DNA from: Blastocystis sp. Blastoise
Lineage: Eukaryota; Sar; Bigyra; Opalinata; Blastocystidae
Assembly (NCBI GenBank): GCA_039096225.1
Contig: JBBPEB010000013.1
Coordinates: 151,501 to 215,500 of the forward strand
Reading direction: 5' to 3'
DNA: 64,000 nucleotides
Shown one piece after another: positions 31,164-45,584 of the stretch (the first letter of the stretch is position 1; every line of letters starts with the position of its first letter). Position numbers and translations under genes: made by a program. The notes under the pieces are model-generated. The model had not been told where the DNA came from. It was given only the letters and a program-made list of their open reading frames with translations, and did no database searches.

Positions 31164-34100
31164 TTAGAATTCATTTTCTTTACGACGTTTGATAGAAAAA
31201 GACGAATCTTCTTGTCTATATATAGATAATATATTTATATGATATTATAGAATGATTTGAGTAAAAAAATAATATATAATAATATGAATAATTAGTATAA
31301 TCAAAGAATAACAATAAAATATATTATATAATAATATGAATAAATACTATAATTAGTATAATAATAAGAATAACAATAAAATAATATAGAATAATATGAA
31401 TATACTCAATAGGACGTTTATCTATGTTAATATTATGATTATTATATATAGAATAGGATGGTTCTGGTTTAACAGAGATAGAAGGAAGTAGTATGGACTC
31501 TTGTTTTATTGTATTATTACAAGTAGAATTGAGGAACCGATCGGATTCAATAGAATTACTAGAAACTGAATATTGAGGGTCTTCAGAGATAGGGGAAATA
31601 TCCTGTGATGGAGTATCTACTGAAGGAAGCACAGTACTAGCAATAGTAATATTATTATTCTTTGTTATATTATTATTTGTTATATTATTATTATTTGTTA
31701 TATTATTATTTGTAATATTATTATTATTATTATTTGTAATATTATTATTTATTATATTATTATTATTATTATTTGTAATATTATTATTTGTAATGTTATT
31801 ATTATTTGTAATATTATTATTATTTGTAATATTATTATTATTTGTAATATTATTATTACTTGATGGATTTGAATTATTATTATTAATATTATTAATATTG
31901 TTAATATTATTAATATTATTAATATTATTATTAATAGTTGTAGGTGTAGATAATAATGACTGCGAGTTTTGATTGGCTAATATAGGTCCTGGTGTCATTA
32001 ATAACGAATTCGATCGACTATCCGATTGAGATTCCGAAGGAGTATTAAAGGAGAGATTGATGAGATTTATGGATTTTAACCTATATATATCGACGTAGCA
32101 TTTATTACTCGAGATAATATATAAATATAATAATATATAAATATAATAATATAATAATACATTATATATTAATATATAAATATAATATATAAATATAATA
32201 ATATATAAATATAATAATATATAAATATATAAAATATAATAAAATATATATACTCATTATAAGCCTCTTTATTACAGCATCCACGATAGATACTAAGTAA
32301 TTGAGTAATATCTTCAGAAGATGTCATAATTCTAGTATTCATATGATTTTGAATATTTTGTAATATTTGACTTATTTGACTTTGATCTTCTTTTGGTATT
32401 GTTGTTCTACAGTAGAATAAATATAGAAAAAAATAAAGAAGAATAAAATGAGTCTATAATATCGTTAAATAGCTTGTATATAACCAATAAATGCAATACA
32501 TATAAAATCACAATAAAAAACATGAGAAAATTGTGAATTACGATAAATATACTCAAAAAATCCTTTCATATGTGCATGATAATAAGAATTAGACAGTATA
32601 TTAAATAACGCATAGAGAGCTATATAGTCATATATAATATATTTATAATAAATATGTTGTAATGTAAATCTATATATATAGTATAATTATCATGCTGATT
32701 ATAGTTCTAGCAAGACTTATGATTTATATATATAATATTCATCATAGATATCATTATAATAATAACTATTATTATTATAAACCTATATATATATATATAC
32801 CAATATGTGTGGGCAGAAAAAGAAGAGGAATAGAAGTAACAACTATTTGTTTAATAAGTTTAATGATATCATTAATAACTTGAATAAAAAGATGATTTGA
32901 AGGATGAACAGTACGAGATAATAAATATTCTATATATATAATATAGAGTATAAAAAATAATAAATAAAAAAGTATATATAATATATAAAGTAATATATAG
33001 TAAAATAGTATATGTTTAAAAAAAATATACTCTATAAAATAGTATATAAACATAAAATAAGTTGTCTAAAAAAGATTCATGAATAATAAAAGAAAATAAA
33101 TATATATATATAGATATATACCTTTAAAGGAATCTAAAAGAGACTATAGAATAGAGATTTATATATAATAGATAGAAGAGAATATTATATAAATAATATA
33201 TAAGTAATAACATAATAAATAAAGAATATAATAACTAAATGATAACATAAGAAATAAAGAATATAATAACTAAATAATAAAATAAATAATCAAGAATATA
33301 ACAATTACAAATAATAAAATAAACGACCATAATATAATAATAAAAACATACTCTAACAATTCGATAGGGTGTATAAATAATAAAATTATAATTTAATCCC
33401 TCAGCAATAATGACTTCCATTTCTAAAAGACGTTCTTTATAATCAGTTAACGAGACTTTCACGGGAATCTCCGGCTCGTCGTCATCATCATAAGCTATTG
33501 GAGTGACGGTCGATTCATTATTTAGTGATAAATTATCTATACGCAAAATAATGATTAAAGAATATGTTTAACAAATTGATATATATATAAATAATAATTT
33601 TCATAATAATAAAAAAATAGATATTTAGTATAAAAATAATATATATGAATAATATTTTTCATAATAAAAAAAATATATTTTAATAAAAAACAATATATAT
33701 ATAAATAATATTTTCATAATAAAAAAAAATATTTTAATATAAAACAATATATATATAAATAATTTTTTTCATAACAATAAAAAAATAGATATTTAGTATA
33801 AAAACATAAATATATAAATAATATTTTTCATAATAAAAAAAAATTTTAATAAAAAACAATAAATATATAAATAATTTTTTCATAAGAATAAAAGATAGAA
33901 TATTTTAATAAAAAACAATATATATACCGTCTGTAATTCTACTTTTTTCAGTGACATAACTTTTGTTATCACTTCTTGAACTAGCTATACTTTGATTGTC
34001 TTTAATACTTTCATTTACTTGTAGTTTATTTGTATTCACACTAATAGGAGATTCAGGAGGAGGATTATAGAGTGACGCATATTCTGATTTATAATGACAA

Positions 34101-35114
34101 TTATTTATATAATTATTCACTTGAATACATAAAGGATCCACTCCGTAGGGAGCTTCTTCTACCTATAATATACATATATAGATATATATTATATAACTAA
34201 ATAACATTCAACTTAAATTAAGAATATTTTAAATAGCATAAATGAACTAGATAAATAGATATTCAATATATCATAATACATAATTATTCTCTAGATAATA
34301 ATAAAATTATTTTTAAAAAATCGAAATCAAACAATACACATTATATACTTTTGTTGCTAACAGAATACAAGCACCAATAGTAACGTGAATATTATAATTT
34401 AATATTGAACGATAGATAAAGAAACGTTTAAAATAATTCACAGCAATATAAGGAATTGATTGAATAGTACAATTGAATCCCTCACAAATATCCAATATTT
34501 CTTGTTCCAAGTACTGTTTTAATAACTGCTCATCATCGTACTATAGAATTATATCATAACAATATTGAAATTGAATCATTCTCTTTATTAAAAGAATGAA
34601 TAATGTATAGTTTAAAACAATAGAATAGTAAATATCTATACAGTTAAATATTTTATATTATTTTCACTAGTTATTGGTTGAGACAGTAGATACGATTCAT
34701 TTTGAGATCTATTCTCAATTGCTATATAGAAAAATATATAAATATTTTATTGTAAAAGAATATAAACATACATTTATTCGATTGACTTGGAATTGAATCT
34801 TGTGAAAGCAATTGAACTTCTTTAGAATTATTTAAAACAATATTCTTATCATTATCAAGTGAAGAAGGATTCAAATTTGACGACGACTTCGATGGCTATA
34901 ACAAAATAATGTTTTGAAATGAAAGATATATTATTTTAATAAAATATACATTATATTTTGATTCTAAGAAATTAATTGCCTTTTGATAAGAGTCTTTCTT
35001 TATAGAATCTATTCGATAGAATCAGATTTTTCATTACAGAAATAAGTGTATACTTAGAGATTCTTCGTCAAATATCCAGTTTTCATAATGTGTAGATATT
35101 TCAAATTGTGCCAT
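31164..35114 (-). CDS. Cyclin H-like protein (TFIIH/CAK cyclin) with Asn-rich tail
   Basis: Start MAQFEISTHYENWIFDEESL (35114) matches the STxYxxWxFxxExL opening typical of cyclin H. The first cyclin box lies at 34540-34100: YDDEQLLKQYLEQEILDICE, YIAVNYFKRFFIYRS, IGACILLATKVEEAPYGV. A second conserved block, ERLLEMEVIIAEGLNYNFII and YTPYRIVR, is at 33440-33355. A 22-nt exon near 33130 encodes SLLDSFK, then VINDIIKLIKQIVVTSIP ... THI/ALYALFNILSNSYYH. Cyclin H activates CDK7. The C-terminal half is an extra Asn-rich, Ser-rich tail (31990-31420) ending in FSIKRRKENEF. About thirteen exons. The junction around 32403-32480 cannot be closed with a GT donor. Cyclin C is the main alternative. Confidence 0.72.
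33570..33925. repeat. Tandem repeat, about 57-60 bp x 6, in cyclin intron
   Basis: Units containing TTTTCATAATAAAAAAA, ATTTTAATAAAAAACAATAT and a (TA) run, repeated about six times with drift between two exons of the cyclin gene. Confidence 0.85.
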
Positions 35115-35613
35115 AATGAAAAACAAATAAAATAAAGAATTATTAATTTTTTTTTGAAAAAATATTTCTTTTAGTTCATTTTTACTTTTTATTCACAATT
35201 AATAGAACTCTTTTCAATGAACAAAAAAAGTTTTTCTTTTCATTTCATTCTATAATAGAAAAAGAAAATCATGAAAAATATAGATTTGAATATTGATTAA
35301 CCTATATAGAACATACAACATTTAAATAGCATTGAAAAACATAATGAATCAAATAAAGATTCAAACAATTTTCTATATTTCATTTAATATCATAAATAAA
35401 TTCATAAATTAAAAGTGATCTAACAAAATAGTAATAATAAAATTGAAACAAAACAAAAAGAAAAACAAAATGAATCAATGAATTACGTTATTCCAACATA
35501 TAAAAAATAAAATTAACTTTCAAAATAAAAAGTGAAAAAAATAGAGATTATTACAGTAAAATAATCCCCATATCAAACCATCAATACCGAAACAAAATAA
35601 ATAACAATAAAAA
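35115..35613. other. Intergenic, no gene seen
   Basis: About 500 bp between the cyclin start and the CHCH gene stop; A-rich and T-rich blocks only. Confidence 0.6.
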
Positions 35614-36019
35614 TTAAAGGTTTTTTAAGCAAGAATTGAATTCATTAAGAAGATTTTGACATGCGTTGAGACTGTTATTTGATTGTTGAAGACAATGAGT
35701 GAGTTCGTTGAATTTTATAGGACAAGTTTGTTTAGCATAAGCAATACTATAGATTGAGAATTAATATATATGTTCAAAAAAATTAAAAAAACAATAAATT
35801 TAATTAAAAAAAAAGGTTATATTCATACACTTCTTGATGACACATGGAAACAGCTTGATGAAGTTCATTAGTTTTTTCGTGAATTCCTTCAGTAGAAGCT
35901 TGTTCATAAGCTTTTTGAAGGTCAATACATTGAGTACTGATGAGTTCAGAGACAGCAGTTAATTCATAAGGAGTAGGAATAGAAAGAATTTGGCTTTCAG
36001 CGTTATTGATAGCTTCCAT
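35614..36019 (-). CDS. CHCH (twin CX9C) protein, probable complex I subunit NDUFA8-like
   Basis: 107 aa from exons 35829-36019 and 35614-35746. The N-terminus has TPYELTAVSELISTQC. The C-terminal half has Cys spacing C-x11-C-x9-C-x10-C-x9-C (CHQEVIAYAKQTC, CPIKFNELTHC, CQNLLNEFNSC). This closely follows the second half of NDUFA8/PGIV, an intermembrane-space accessory subunit of respiratory complex I folded by the Mia40 pathway. The first CX9C pair of NDUFA8 is incomplete here (one Cys only) and the protein is shorter than the animal form (about 170 aa). Another CHCH family member is possible. Confidence 0.65.
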
Positions 36020-37080
36020 GATTATTGTTATAATTAAGAAAAAGTAGATATAAGAATACAAATAATTATTAATGAATTAATCAATAAATAAAAGTGAATA
36101 CTCAACAATTTTTCTGTTTTTCGTAAAAATAATGAATGGTAACTTCCAGGGTTCGCCAAACTGTACTTTGAGTACGGTCTGTACTCCAAGAAAGTTTTTT
36201 TGTACTCCAAAGAAAATTTCTTTGTAAATGGTTAAATAAGTCTATTATGATAGATATATTATTATAAACATAAAGTAGATGAATCAAACTATCGTTTTTA
36301 TGCGAATAAAGCATTTTTATTGAAGTTGGTTTTTCTAATTGACGATTTTGTTTCTTAAACTCTTATTTGTAGAAATTATTTCAGTAAATAGTAATAATAT
36401 AATATATAATTCATTCACAATTCAAAATGTTCTCCGTCGATTTTAATCACCTGAAAACAAGTAATTCAGTATATATATTTTTTTGTAAAACTCAAATATA
36501 CAATGTTATTTGGATATAAATGAACAAATAAGTAATATTAAAGCTACCTAATAGCTATAAAACGTTAAAATTGTCATCAAGAATACTCATTTTTTTACAA
36601 TGCATCAACTGATGTTGAGTTTATCAATATGCTGATAAAGTAAAGCATGTCTACTTTTCTATTTGATAACTTTCGTCGTTTTATAACGATCTTGTATTTA
36701 ATGTAATAATGTAATTAAAAAGTTTTTATTAAATATCATGAAGTAGTCTTGTAGGGACTGTACAGATACATCCTGACTAGTAATAAAAATTAAATAAACG
36801 AAAAATATATTAAAATATTTTTTTTCAAAAACCAAACAAAAAACAATACAATGAACAAAAGCTGGATTTGAAAAAACAATACGTCCAACAAAATGATTTT
36901 TAATAGCCTTATAAAATGCTTTTAAAATACATTTTATATGAAGAATAAGTCACAAAACACATTTATAATATTTATATTATAAAATATATTGTTTTAATGT
37001 TTAAAAATAAAAAAATAAAAAAACGGTTAGTAGTCACTAGCTTTGCAATTATTATATGACTTGATGAAAAGTATTATAAG

Positions 37081-37161
37081 GGGGTTGTTTGGTCAAATGG
37101 TCAGTGCATATAAATTTTTTACATGGTCGACGGATCGATTCTTACGAGGAACTATTTTTTT
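37081..37161 (+). pseudogene. tRNA-like remnant (island 1)
   Basis: TTGGTCAAATGGTCAG at about 37089-37104 looks like a tRNA D-arm/A box. GGATCGATTCT at 37132-37142 is close to the B-box consensus GGTTCGANNCC. Spacing (about 27-30 nt between boxes) fits a tRNA, and seven T follow at 37155-37161 as for a Pol III terminator. Acceptor and T stems pair poorly, so this is probably a decayed tRNA or the head of a tRNA-derived element. Confidence 0.3.
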
Positions 37162-37440
37162 AAACTTTTTCTTTTGACTGTTATTTACAATGATTTTATT
37201 AAAAATCAACTTTGTTTCATCTTTATTATTTGTAAATATTATTTAAATTATTGATATCTGCTTTTTAGTTTAGAATCAACATATCAACATATAATTGTTT
37301 TCCAGAATTAAGTAATTTTTGTTTAAAAACAATTCTAAGTATTTCTAGAATGTTATAAATGTAATAAAAGAGCGTAAATATAATATTTGAAGATTTCAAA
37401 TAATTTTAAACTTATTATATAGAACACATAAAAAATAAAA

Positions 37441-37525
37441 TCGAGAAAGCAGTTGGTATAGTCGACCAGCGCTGTAGCTATAGTGGTTATTGTCGCTGGA
37501 TCGAATCTCGCTTGTGGTGTTTTTA
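37441..37525 (+). pseudogene. tRNA-like remnant lacking an anticodon arm (island 2)
   Basis: TAGCTATAGTGGTTAT (37475-37490) resembles an A box and GGATCGAATCT (37498-37508) a B box, but only 7 nt lie between them, as if the anticodon arm were deleted. A perfect 6-bp inverted repeat, CCAGCG / CGCTGG (37466-37471, 37494-37499), encloses the A-box part. A T-rich run follows. Confidence 0.28.
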
Positions 37526-38041
37526 TTTTTATTTCTTGGAAAAACATCTCTTTATGAAACTTGTTCTTTTATATATTTATTTTGATTATCTCTTGATACG
37601 ATTATTTATTTTGGTTTTATTTAGTCAACTTAGTTTATCAAGAGTAATCGCCTTGAGTATTTATTATAATTTTTATAATCTGTTTTACTTAATTGCTTTC
37701 TTTCTTTAGGTATCAAGGTTTTCAATTTTTAAACAACTCTTTATACTGTGAAATCAGGGTCCATAGCGTTTCAGATGGTTCAAATAGATCAACAAATATT
37801 TTTTGTATATAATTCGTTTCTTCATTTGTAATATTTATTTGATTTATCTTTATTTTATAGTGCAGGATGATCAGTATTTTTCAAGAGTATTTATTGTGCG
37901 TTATCTATAAGGTTTGATTAGTATTTATATTAATTATATTATAATTGCTTTTTATCATTATTATTTCATTGATTTATTTGTATATTAGTTTATTATAGTG
38001 ATCGTTATTTTCTTATTTATATTTAAAAGGAATATTATTTC

Positions 38042-39641
38042 ATTTTTGATAACAAATTATATATATAGATATACGAGGTCAATACTTTAATTAAGTGTGG
38101 CATTCTTTCTATGTTTAGAATTATTTTATGGTCCTTTAATGTATAAAAATATTGATGAGTATATATTTATTATTATATTTATTAGTATATTTATTATAGT
38201 ATTTATGATATTTATGATTATGAAAATAATATATATATAGTTCAACTATAGAATTATTTCCAGTTGTTATCATTTATTATTTTATATATATATATATCAA
38301 CAATTAGTGAACAATATGCTAAGGAAGCTATTCAATTATTAAATCAATTAAATGATAAACGAGATTGTATATATATACTTATTATTATATTTATTATATT
38401 ATATATACTTATTATTATATATATATATAGGTTTATATATGGAGAATGAAGTTTATTGGTCAAAAATTATTCATTATATATATATAAATGTTTTTGAAAG
38501 AGATACAATGACGGATTCCTTACAACAACAAGAATAAGTATATATATATATATATTATTATTATTATTATATAGTTATTTTCAATATTATCTGAATTGAT
38601 TCCTATAAATTAAAATAATTCTATGATTTTAGCTACTTTTGCATGTATATATATATATATTTGATTATTATACTTTATTTATATTATCTATATATAATAC
38701 TATTTATATATATATGTATAGATATATATACATCATTATCTTCTGAGAGTCCTTACCTTTCATCCTCTCGCCTTCAGGCCCTTATCCCTACCCTCGAACC
38801 ACTTCTCGCCTCCCCTTTACATACACATCGTCTCCATGCACTTCGTATTTTAAAGAGCTTCCAACAACTTGATGTATATATATTATTTTATATAATAATA
38901 ATATTAATAATAATAATAAATATATATATATATATAGTCGTCTTCAACCTATTGAAAGATCTGCCTGTATATATATATCTTCATAATAATCATTATATAT
39001 ATATATACATTCTTATAGTTACTTCTTATAAGTCCCTCACTGACGCACTCCTCCATTCCTCAAAGAACGTTAAGGCACGTTATAATTCCTATACTATTAA
39101 TTGTATATCAGTCTATATATATATGATTCTATATATACTTATATTTATAGCTGATTTATTAATTGTTATGTATTCACGGGAATATGGTCATGTATCAAAT
39201 TTATTTTCTTATTTATTACCACGTATCCCGCCAAATGAGTATAAAACAGTAGCTATCTATGGACAGTATATATATATATAATAGTATATATAATACATGA
39301 ATAATATATATTCTGTGTATTTTCTGCTAATCTTCTTATTATATATGATCTATATATAAATATATGTATATAGAAATACTAGTTTATTGACTGTGAAATT
39401 GGCGGGAAGTCTTCCTTTGATTCAATTCATCAATATTAAGCCACTTTTCAACAATATATATGCTCAATCAACTCTACAGAATATGTCCGATATACATAAT
39501 ATATATATATGTAGTTCTTATGTAACTAAAAATACATCAAATAAATTATATCGAAATGGAATAAAGACAAATTCTTATATATATAATCAGATACTAACAA
39601 TGGATTGATATTAAGTTTAATTGAACAATCTAAAGTCAGAT

Positions 39642-39692
<51 letters not shown>

Positions 39693-41711
39693 TTTTTTAA
39701 TCTATTTATCAATATATATATATTAGGACTCTATCTGAAGACTTATATGCTTCTTTTCTCTGTTTTTATATACATATATACAATTACCCCTATCTATACA
39801 CTTATTGATACTATGCATAAATTATACACAGATCCCCGCGAGGATCTGATGAGCAAAGAAAGTCAAGGCCGACTTCTTCTAGACAATCTTGATTAGTATA
39901 TTATATGTTATATTTTACTATTATTTATTATTATATACTATTATATTATAGGTATAAGAATAACAAAGATTACACTCAATTCTTTAACGATATTATTAAG
40001 AATAGTATAATTATATATATATATATATATAACTATATATAACTATATATAAATATATATAGGTGAGTGATGGTATTGCTCTTTATTCTCTACTCCGATT
40101 GGGTCTCAATTCTACATATATACCTACTCTTATTGATCTGTATATATATAACTATATATATAACTATATATATAACTATATATATAACTATATATAACTA
40201 TATATATAACTATATATATATATAACTATATATATAACTATATAGCTATTTACAATTACCCTTTGATTTGATGATTTCCCGTGGGGTTGAGAATATTCAT
40301 AGTCGTAATCTATTTGTAGATAGAATCAATGGAGAAGCTACTATGAAGTATATATATATGTATTTTTTAATAACCATATCTATCTATTTTTCTCACTATG
40401 TATACCTATATATATTTTATATATAGTGCCATTATTAATTATTTATCGTTCAAAGCACGTCCTATATCTGACAAAACTGTTCTTCGAATTCTAAAGCAAA
40501 ATATCGAAGTAGATCGTCGTATGTGACGCATACTGTGACATTCTCTTATTTTTCTTTTTTTAATTCTCTATTATAATTATACTTATTATTGTTATTCTAC
40601 ATATTATTATGCTTATTATTATATATATTCTAGCTATATATTCCTATATATATTTCTAGCTATATATTCCTTTCTTTTCTAGCTCATTTCTCCTTTTTAC
40701 ACAGGACATCCGCCAATACTTCTCTTCCTCTTTCTCTCTCTTCTCATTCATTATGATTAATAACAATAAACCTCTCCTGACTCCTTGGCAGCAACTATCC
40801 ACGCGGGAACCAAATATAAGAATGTATATCTATTACAAGAACAGTTTAATACAGATAATATACATGATTTATATGATAGTCCTGAATTCCTTAGATATCA
40901 AGTATATATATATAATATTCTCTATTATTACTATATTTATTACTATACATATTCTATATTTATTACTCTATTTATAACTGTATATATATATATATAGTAT
41001 GTAGATATTCCATTATCTTCCCTCCTTCTTCTTCCCACGGAATCCCTTAATGAACTACTCTCTGTGGCTATGACTACTTTCCTATCTCTCAATTCCCCGC
41101 GGGACATTTCTCTTTGTCTTACAACATTCTTCGATGATCCCTCTATTATTCCCTCTTTATATTATGTAGAAGACACTGTTTATGGTATATATATATATAA
41201 ATTAGTTTGGATTATGATGTCATTCTCTCTTATTCTTTTAGTTTTATAAATTTCTTCCATTTATATATATATATATTTTTTTTCTTATTTTTTCTCTTCA
41301 CAGATTCTCCTGTTGTTCCACTTCGTTACTCTCTCTCGCTTCATCCTCGCCCTATATACAAAGACTTTACAAGTATTCTTAGATAGAATTGGATTAGCGA
41401 GTAAAGACTCAAATTATGTATATATATAATAATAATAGTATTATTATTGTTGTTTTTTTTCTATTACTCTCTATATATCATTAAAAACATAATATTAATG
41501 CATATATTATTATATTTTTCTATAGCACAATACGTTACTCTCTTCGAACATTCTTCGTATCGACATACAGAGCGTCATTCGACCCGTACATTATCATTTC
41601 CAATATAAAACGGATGGTCATGATTGTACATATACTATGTCTATTAAGGCGAAATATGAATTTATGGAGAAAATAAAGAAGAGTCAAGATGATGAAACGG
41701 CACAACTTATT
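38042..41711 (+). pseudogene. Helical-repeat (HEAT-like) protein gene, frame broken in several places
   Basis: About 18 exon-like coding stretches on the plus strand, for example EQYAKEAIQLLNQLND, LQALIPTLEPLLASPLHTHR, KSLTDALLHSSKNVKARYNS, NLFSYLLPRIPPNEYK, ALYSLLRLGLNSTYIPTLI, LPFDLMISRGVENIHSRN and LSLNSPRDISLCLTTFF. These suggest an alpha-solenoid protein; I do not recognise the family. Many junctions are normal GT-AG and in phase. However, in-frame TAA codons occur at about 38534 (just before a GTATAT donor) and 38609, and a TAG would form across the junction near 39895. The junctions near 38878, 40005 and 41185 are out of phase by one. The start is unclear (an ATG at 37773 is possible). 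Best read as a recently inactivated gene, or a gene with unusual splicing or sequencing errors. Confidence 0.55.
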
Positions 41712-41712
41712 G

Positions 41713-41960
<248 letters not shown>

Positions 41961-41969
41961 ATCTTATAC

Positions 41970-42748
41970 TTTTTTGATTGTATTGACTTTTGATTAGTAG
42001 TTTTTTCTTCAAATTTATTATTTTCTGTTAGGTTCTTTTCTCCTACTTCTTTCTCTTTAATAGTAGAATTCTTTATACTCTATTCTAAACATAATTCTTG
42101 ATAATTATCTTTTTTTGACTATTTATAATGTTTGTTAAAGAATAGTATATTAAATAATATATATACTGTTATAATACTGAAATATGATGCTATATTCATC
42201 TTTATTAGTAATGCATCAAACTTATATAAGAAATCTAATATATATTCGTATTCATGGTTATTTTATTTTTTGGGGTATATTTTAAAAAATAACCATATCA
42301 CCAAAAACACGGGAATTATGGTGTACTCAGCCATATTTCGAAACTGGCTTCTTGTACGCCAGTTGAATGATCGTGGCGAACCCTGGTAACTTCCAATAAG
42401 GGGAAGAAATGATGCAGAATCGTCATCGAAAAGAATATAATTCGAATGGTTATGAATGAATTCTAAAGAAGAGAGCGAACTTTTTGGAGATTCAGAAAGA
42501 ATACGGATTGTTTTGTTAATAAAAATATGTTTTTAGCTGAATAGCATCGAATTATGGAAAATTATTATTTCTGGCCTAACTTTCTCGAAATAACATGGGA
42601 AATCATATTCATCATAATTTACGTTTATTCTCTTTTTATAATATTCATGATAATTACTCTGTTTATACTCTATCTATTAAAGAATAATCATGAAAGTTTA
42701 AAAATCAAATAAAACTAACTTGTTAAATACATATTTTGCAAAGTAGAG
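41970..42748. other. Intergenic with a G+C-richer island at about 42305-42415
   Basis: The island carries a perfect 7-bp stem, AACTGGC / GCCAGTT, with a 9-nt loop (42342-42364). The 13-mer TGGCGAACCCTGG follows at 42374-42386. A plus-strand ORF (42132-42389) overlaps it but has no recognisable features. Possibly a small RNA or element fragment; unproven. Confidence 0.35.
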
Positions 42749-43372
42749 ATGTTAAGAACCTTTATTTTGATTTTACTTTGTATTTTCATAAGTATAGTAT
42801 CCTCTGAAAAAATTATGGATACAGTTACTTGTGAGAATGAGTGTTTGAATGATGGAGTCTGCAATAGTTCAACAAATCAATGTGAATGTCCTTTCGGTTG
42901 TTTTGGTGAAATTTGTGAAAATTGTCCTTTATATAGTCCTTGGACAATAGCAATTCTTATATTTTTGTTATTAGTCAGTATTTGTTATACCATTTATCAT
43001 TGTGTGAAGGATCGTTATGTCGTCGAATTATTTAAAGTCAAGAGATATATGAAAATAGGAGAACCTGTGGATCCATTTTTATCGAATTTACATTCAATGA
43101 CTGAGTCAGCTACTATTAAAAATAGTACTTTAGGTTCATCTACAATTGATGAAGATAATGAATTATATAAGAATCCTATTCAATGGTGGAAACATAATAC
43201 AACTCCTACTCCTCGACTTACTGGGAATACTCCTGAAACTATTCAAAAACCTTTAAAACTAGTTACTGTTGATACTGTACCTACATCTTCGGAATCTATA
43301 AATATAATATCGAAATCTGTAGAAGATACACAAGTTAATTCTACTAATGTTTCAAAACAAAATAATGAATAA
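42749..43372 (+). CDS. Small type I membrane protein with one EGF-like domain
   Basis: Intronless, 207 aa. A signal peptide (MLRTFILILLCIFISIVSS) is followed by an EGF-like module CENECLNDGVCN ... CECPFGCFGEIC (residues about 28-58). A single membrane segment (WTIAILIFLLLVSICYTIY) follows, then a cytoplasmic tail of about 120 aa rich in Ser, Thr and Asn. Topology is ectodomain out. The EGF module suggests a role at the cell surface (adhesion, receptor or co-receptor); partner unknown. No domain is recognised in the tail. Confidence 0.8.
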   Translation: MLRTFILILLCIFISIVSSEKIMDTVTCENECLNDGVCNSSTNQCECPFGCFGEICENCPLYSPWTIAILIFLLLVSICYTIYHCVKDRYVVELFKVKRYMKIGEPVDPFLSNLHSMTESATIKNSTLGSSTIDEDNELYKNPIQWWKHNTTPTPRLTGNTPETIQKPLKLVTVDTVPTSSESINIISKSVEDTQVNSTNVSKQNNE

Positions 43373-43935
43373 ATCTTGAATTGTTCTTATAGTATATATA
43401 ATATGATGTATTGTTTTTGAATATTATTCGTATTATATTAAAAGTATATTTCTATTCGTTATTATTATGAGTATTCTATCTAGAATAATAATTATAATAA
43501 ATATATATGTATATATGGTTTTATATATTGTTTTTATGTATTAAAAAAAAAAGAATGTATCTCTAGCTTGAGGAACAATTTTCATTTTTCTTTCTTTTAT
43601 GTTTTCTTTATTCATTTATTATCTTATATATTTGTTTTTTTTTAAATCTTTTTTTCTTCAGTAATTGATTATAGACATTGTTTTCTTTATAAAGTATTTG
43701 TTTTTATAGTAAATTTTTTTTTAGAAATTATATGGCGGTTATTTTTCTAATAAAATATTTATTTTCTTAAAAAACATTTATATATGTAAAAAAAAGTTAA
43801 AATGAATAGAATAATACTAATAAAACACAACAAAGGGTTTAGGAACAAATAGAGGAAAACAGAAGATAATGAATCGTATCATTATTTATAAAAGAAAAAG
43901 GATGTGTAATAAACATTATTATAAATAAATCATAA
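43373..43935. other. Intergenic between convergent genes, no gene seen
   Basis: About 560 bp of T-rich then A-rich 3' flanks. Confidence 0.6.

Positions 43936-45584
<1,649 letters not shown>

Larger units (their letters stand above)
36020..37772. other. Gene-poor region
   Basis: About 1.75 kb. A 70-codon minus-strand ORF at 36102-36314 has no recognisable features. Two short G+C-richer islands stand out (37081-37161 and 37441-37525), as does the GC-rich 13-mer at 36146-36158. The rest is A/T-rich with T runs. Confidence 0.55.

Noticed and set aside
36102-36314. 70-codon minus-strand ORF upstream of the CHCH gene
   Set aside because: Probably chance or 5' flank; no start context, domain or homology seen.
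42132-42389. 85-codon plus-strand ORF ending in VRQLNDRGEPW, faintly like the start of a Bro-N domain
   Set aside because: The resemblance is a few residues followed directly by a stop, with no catalytic or structural motif; kept only as part of the GC-island note.
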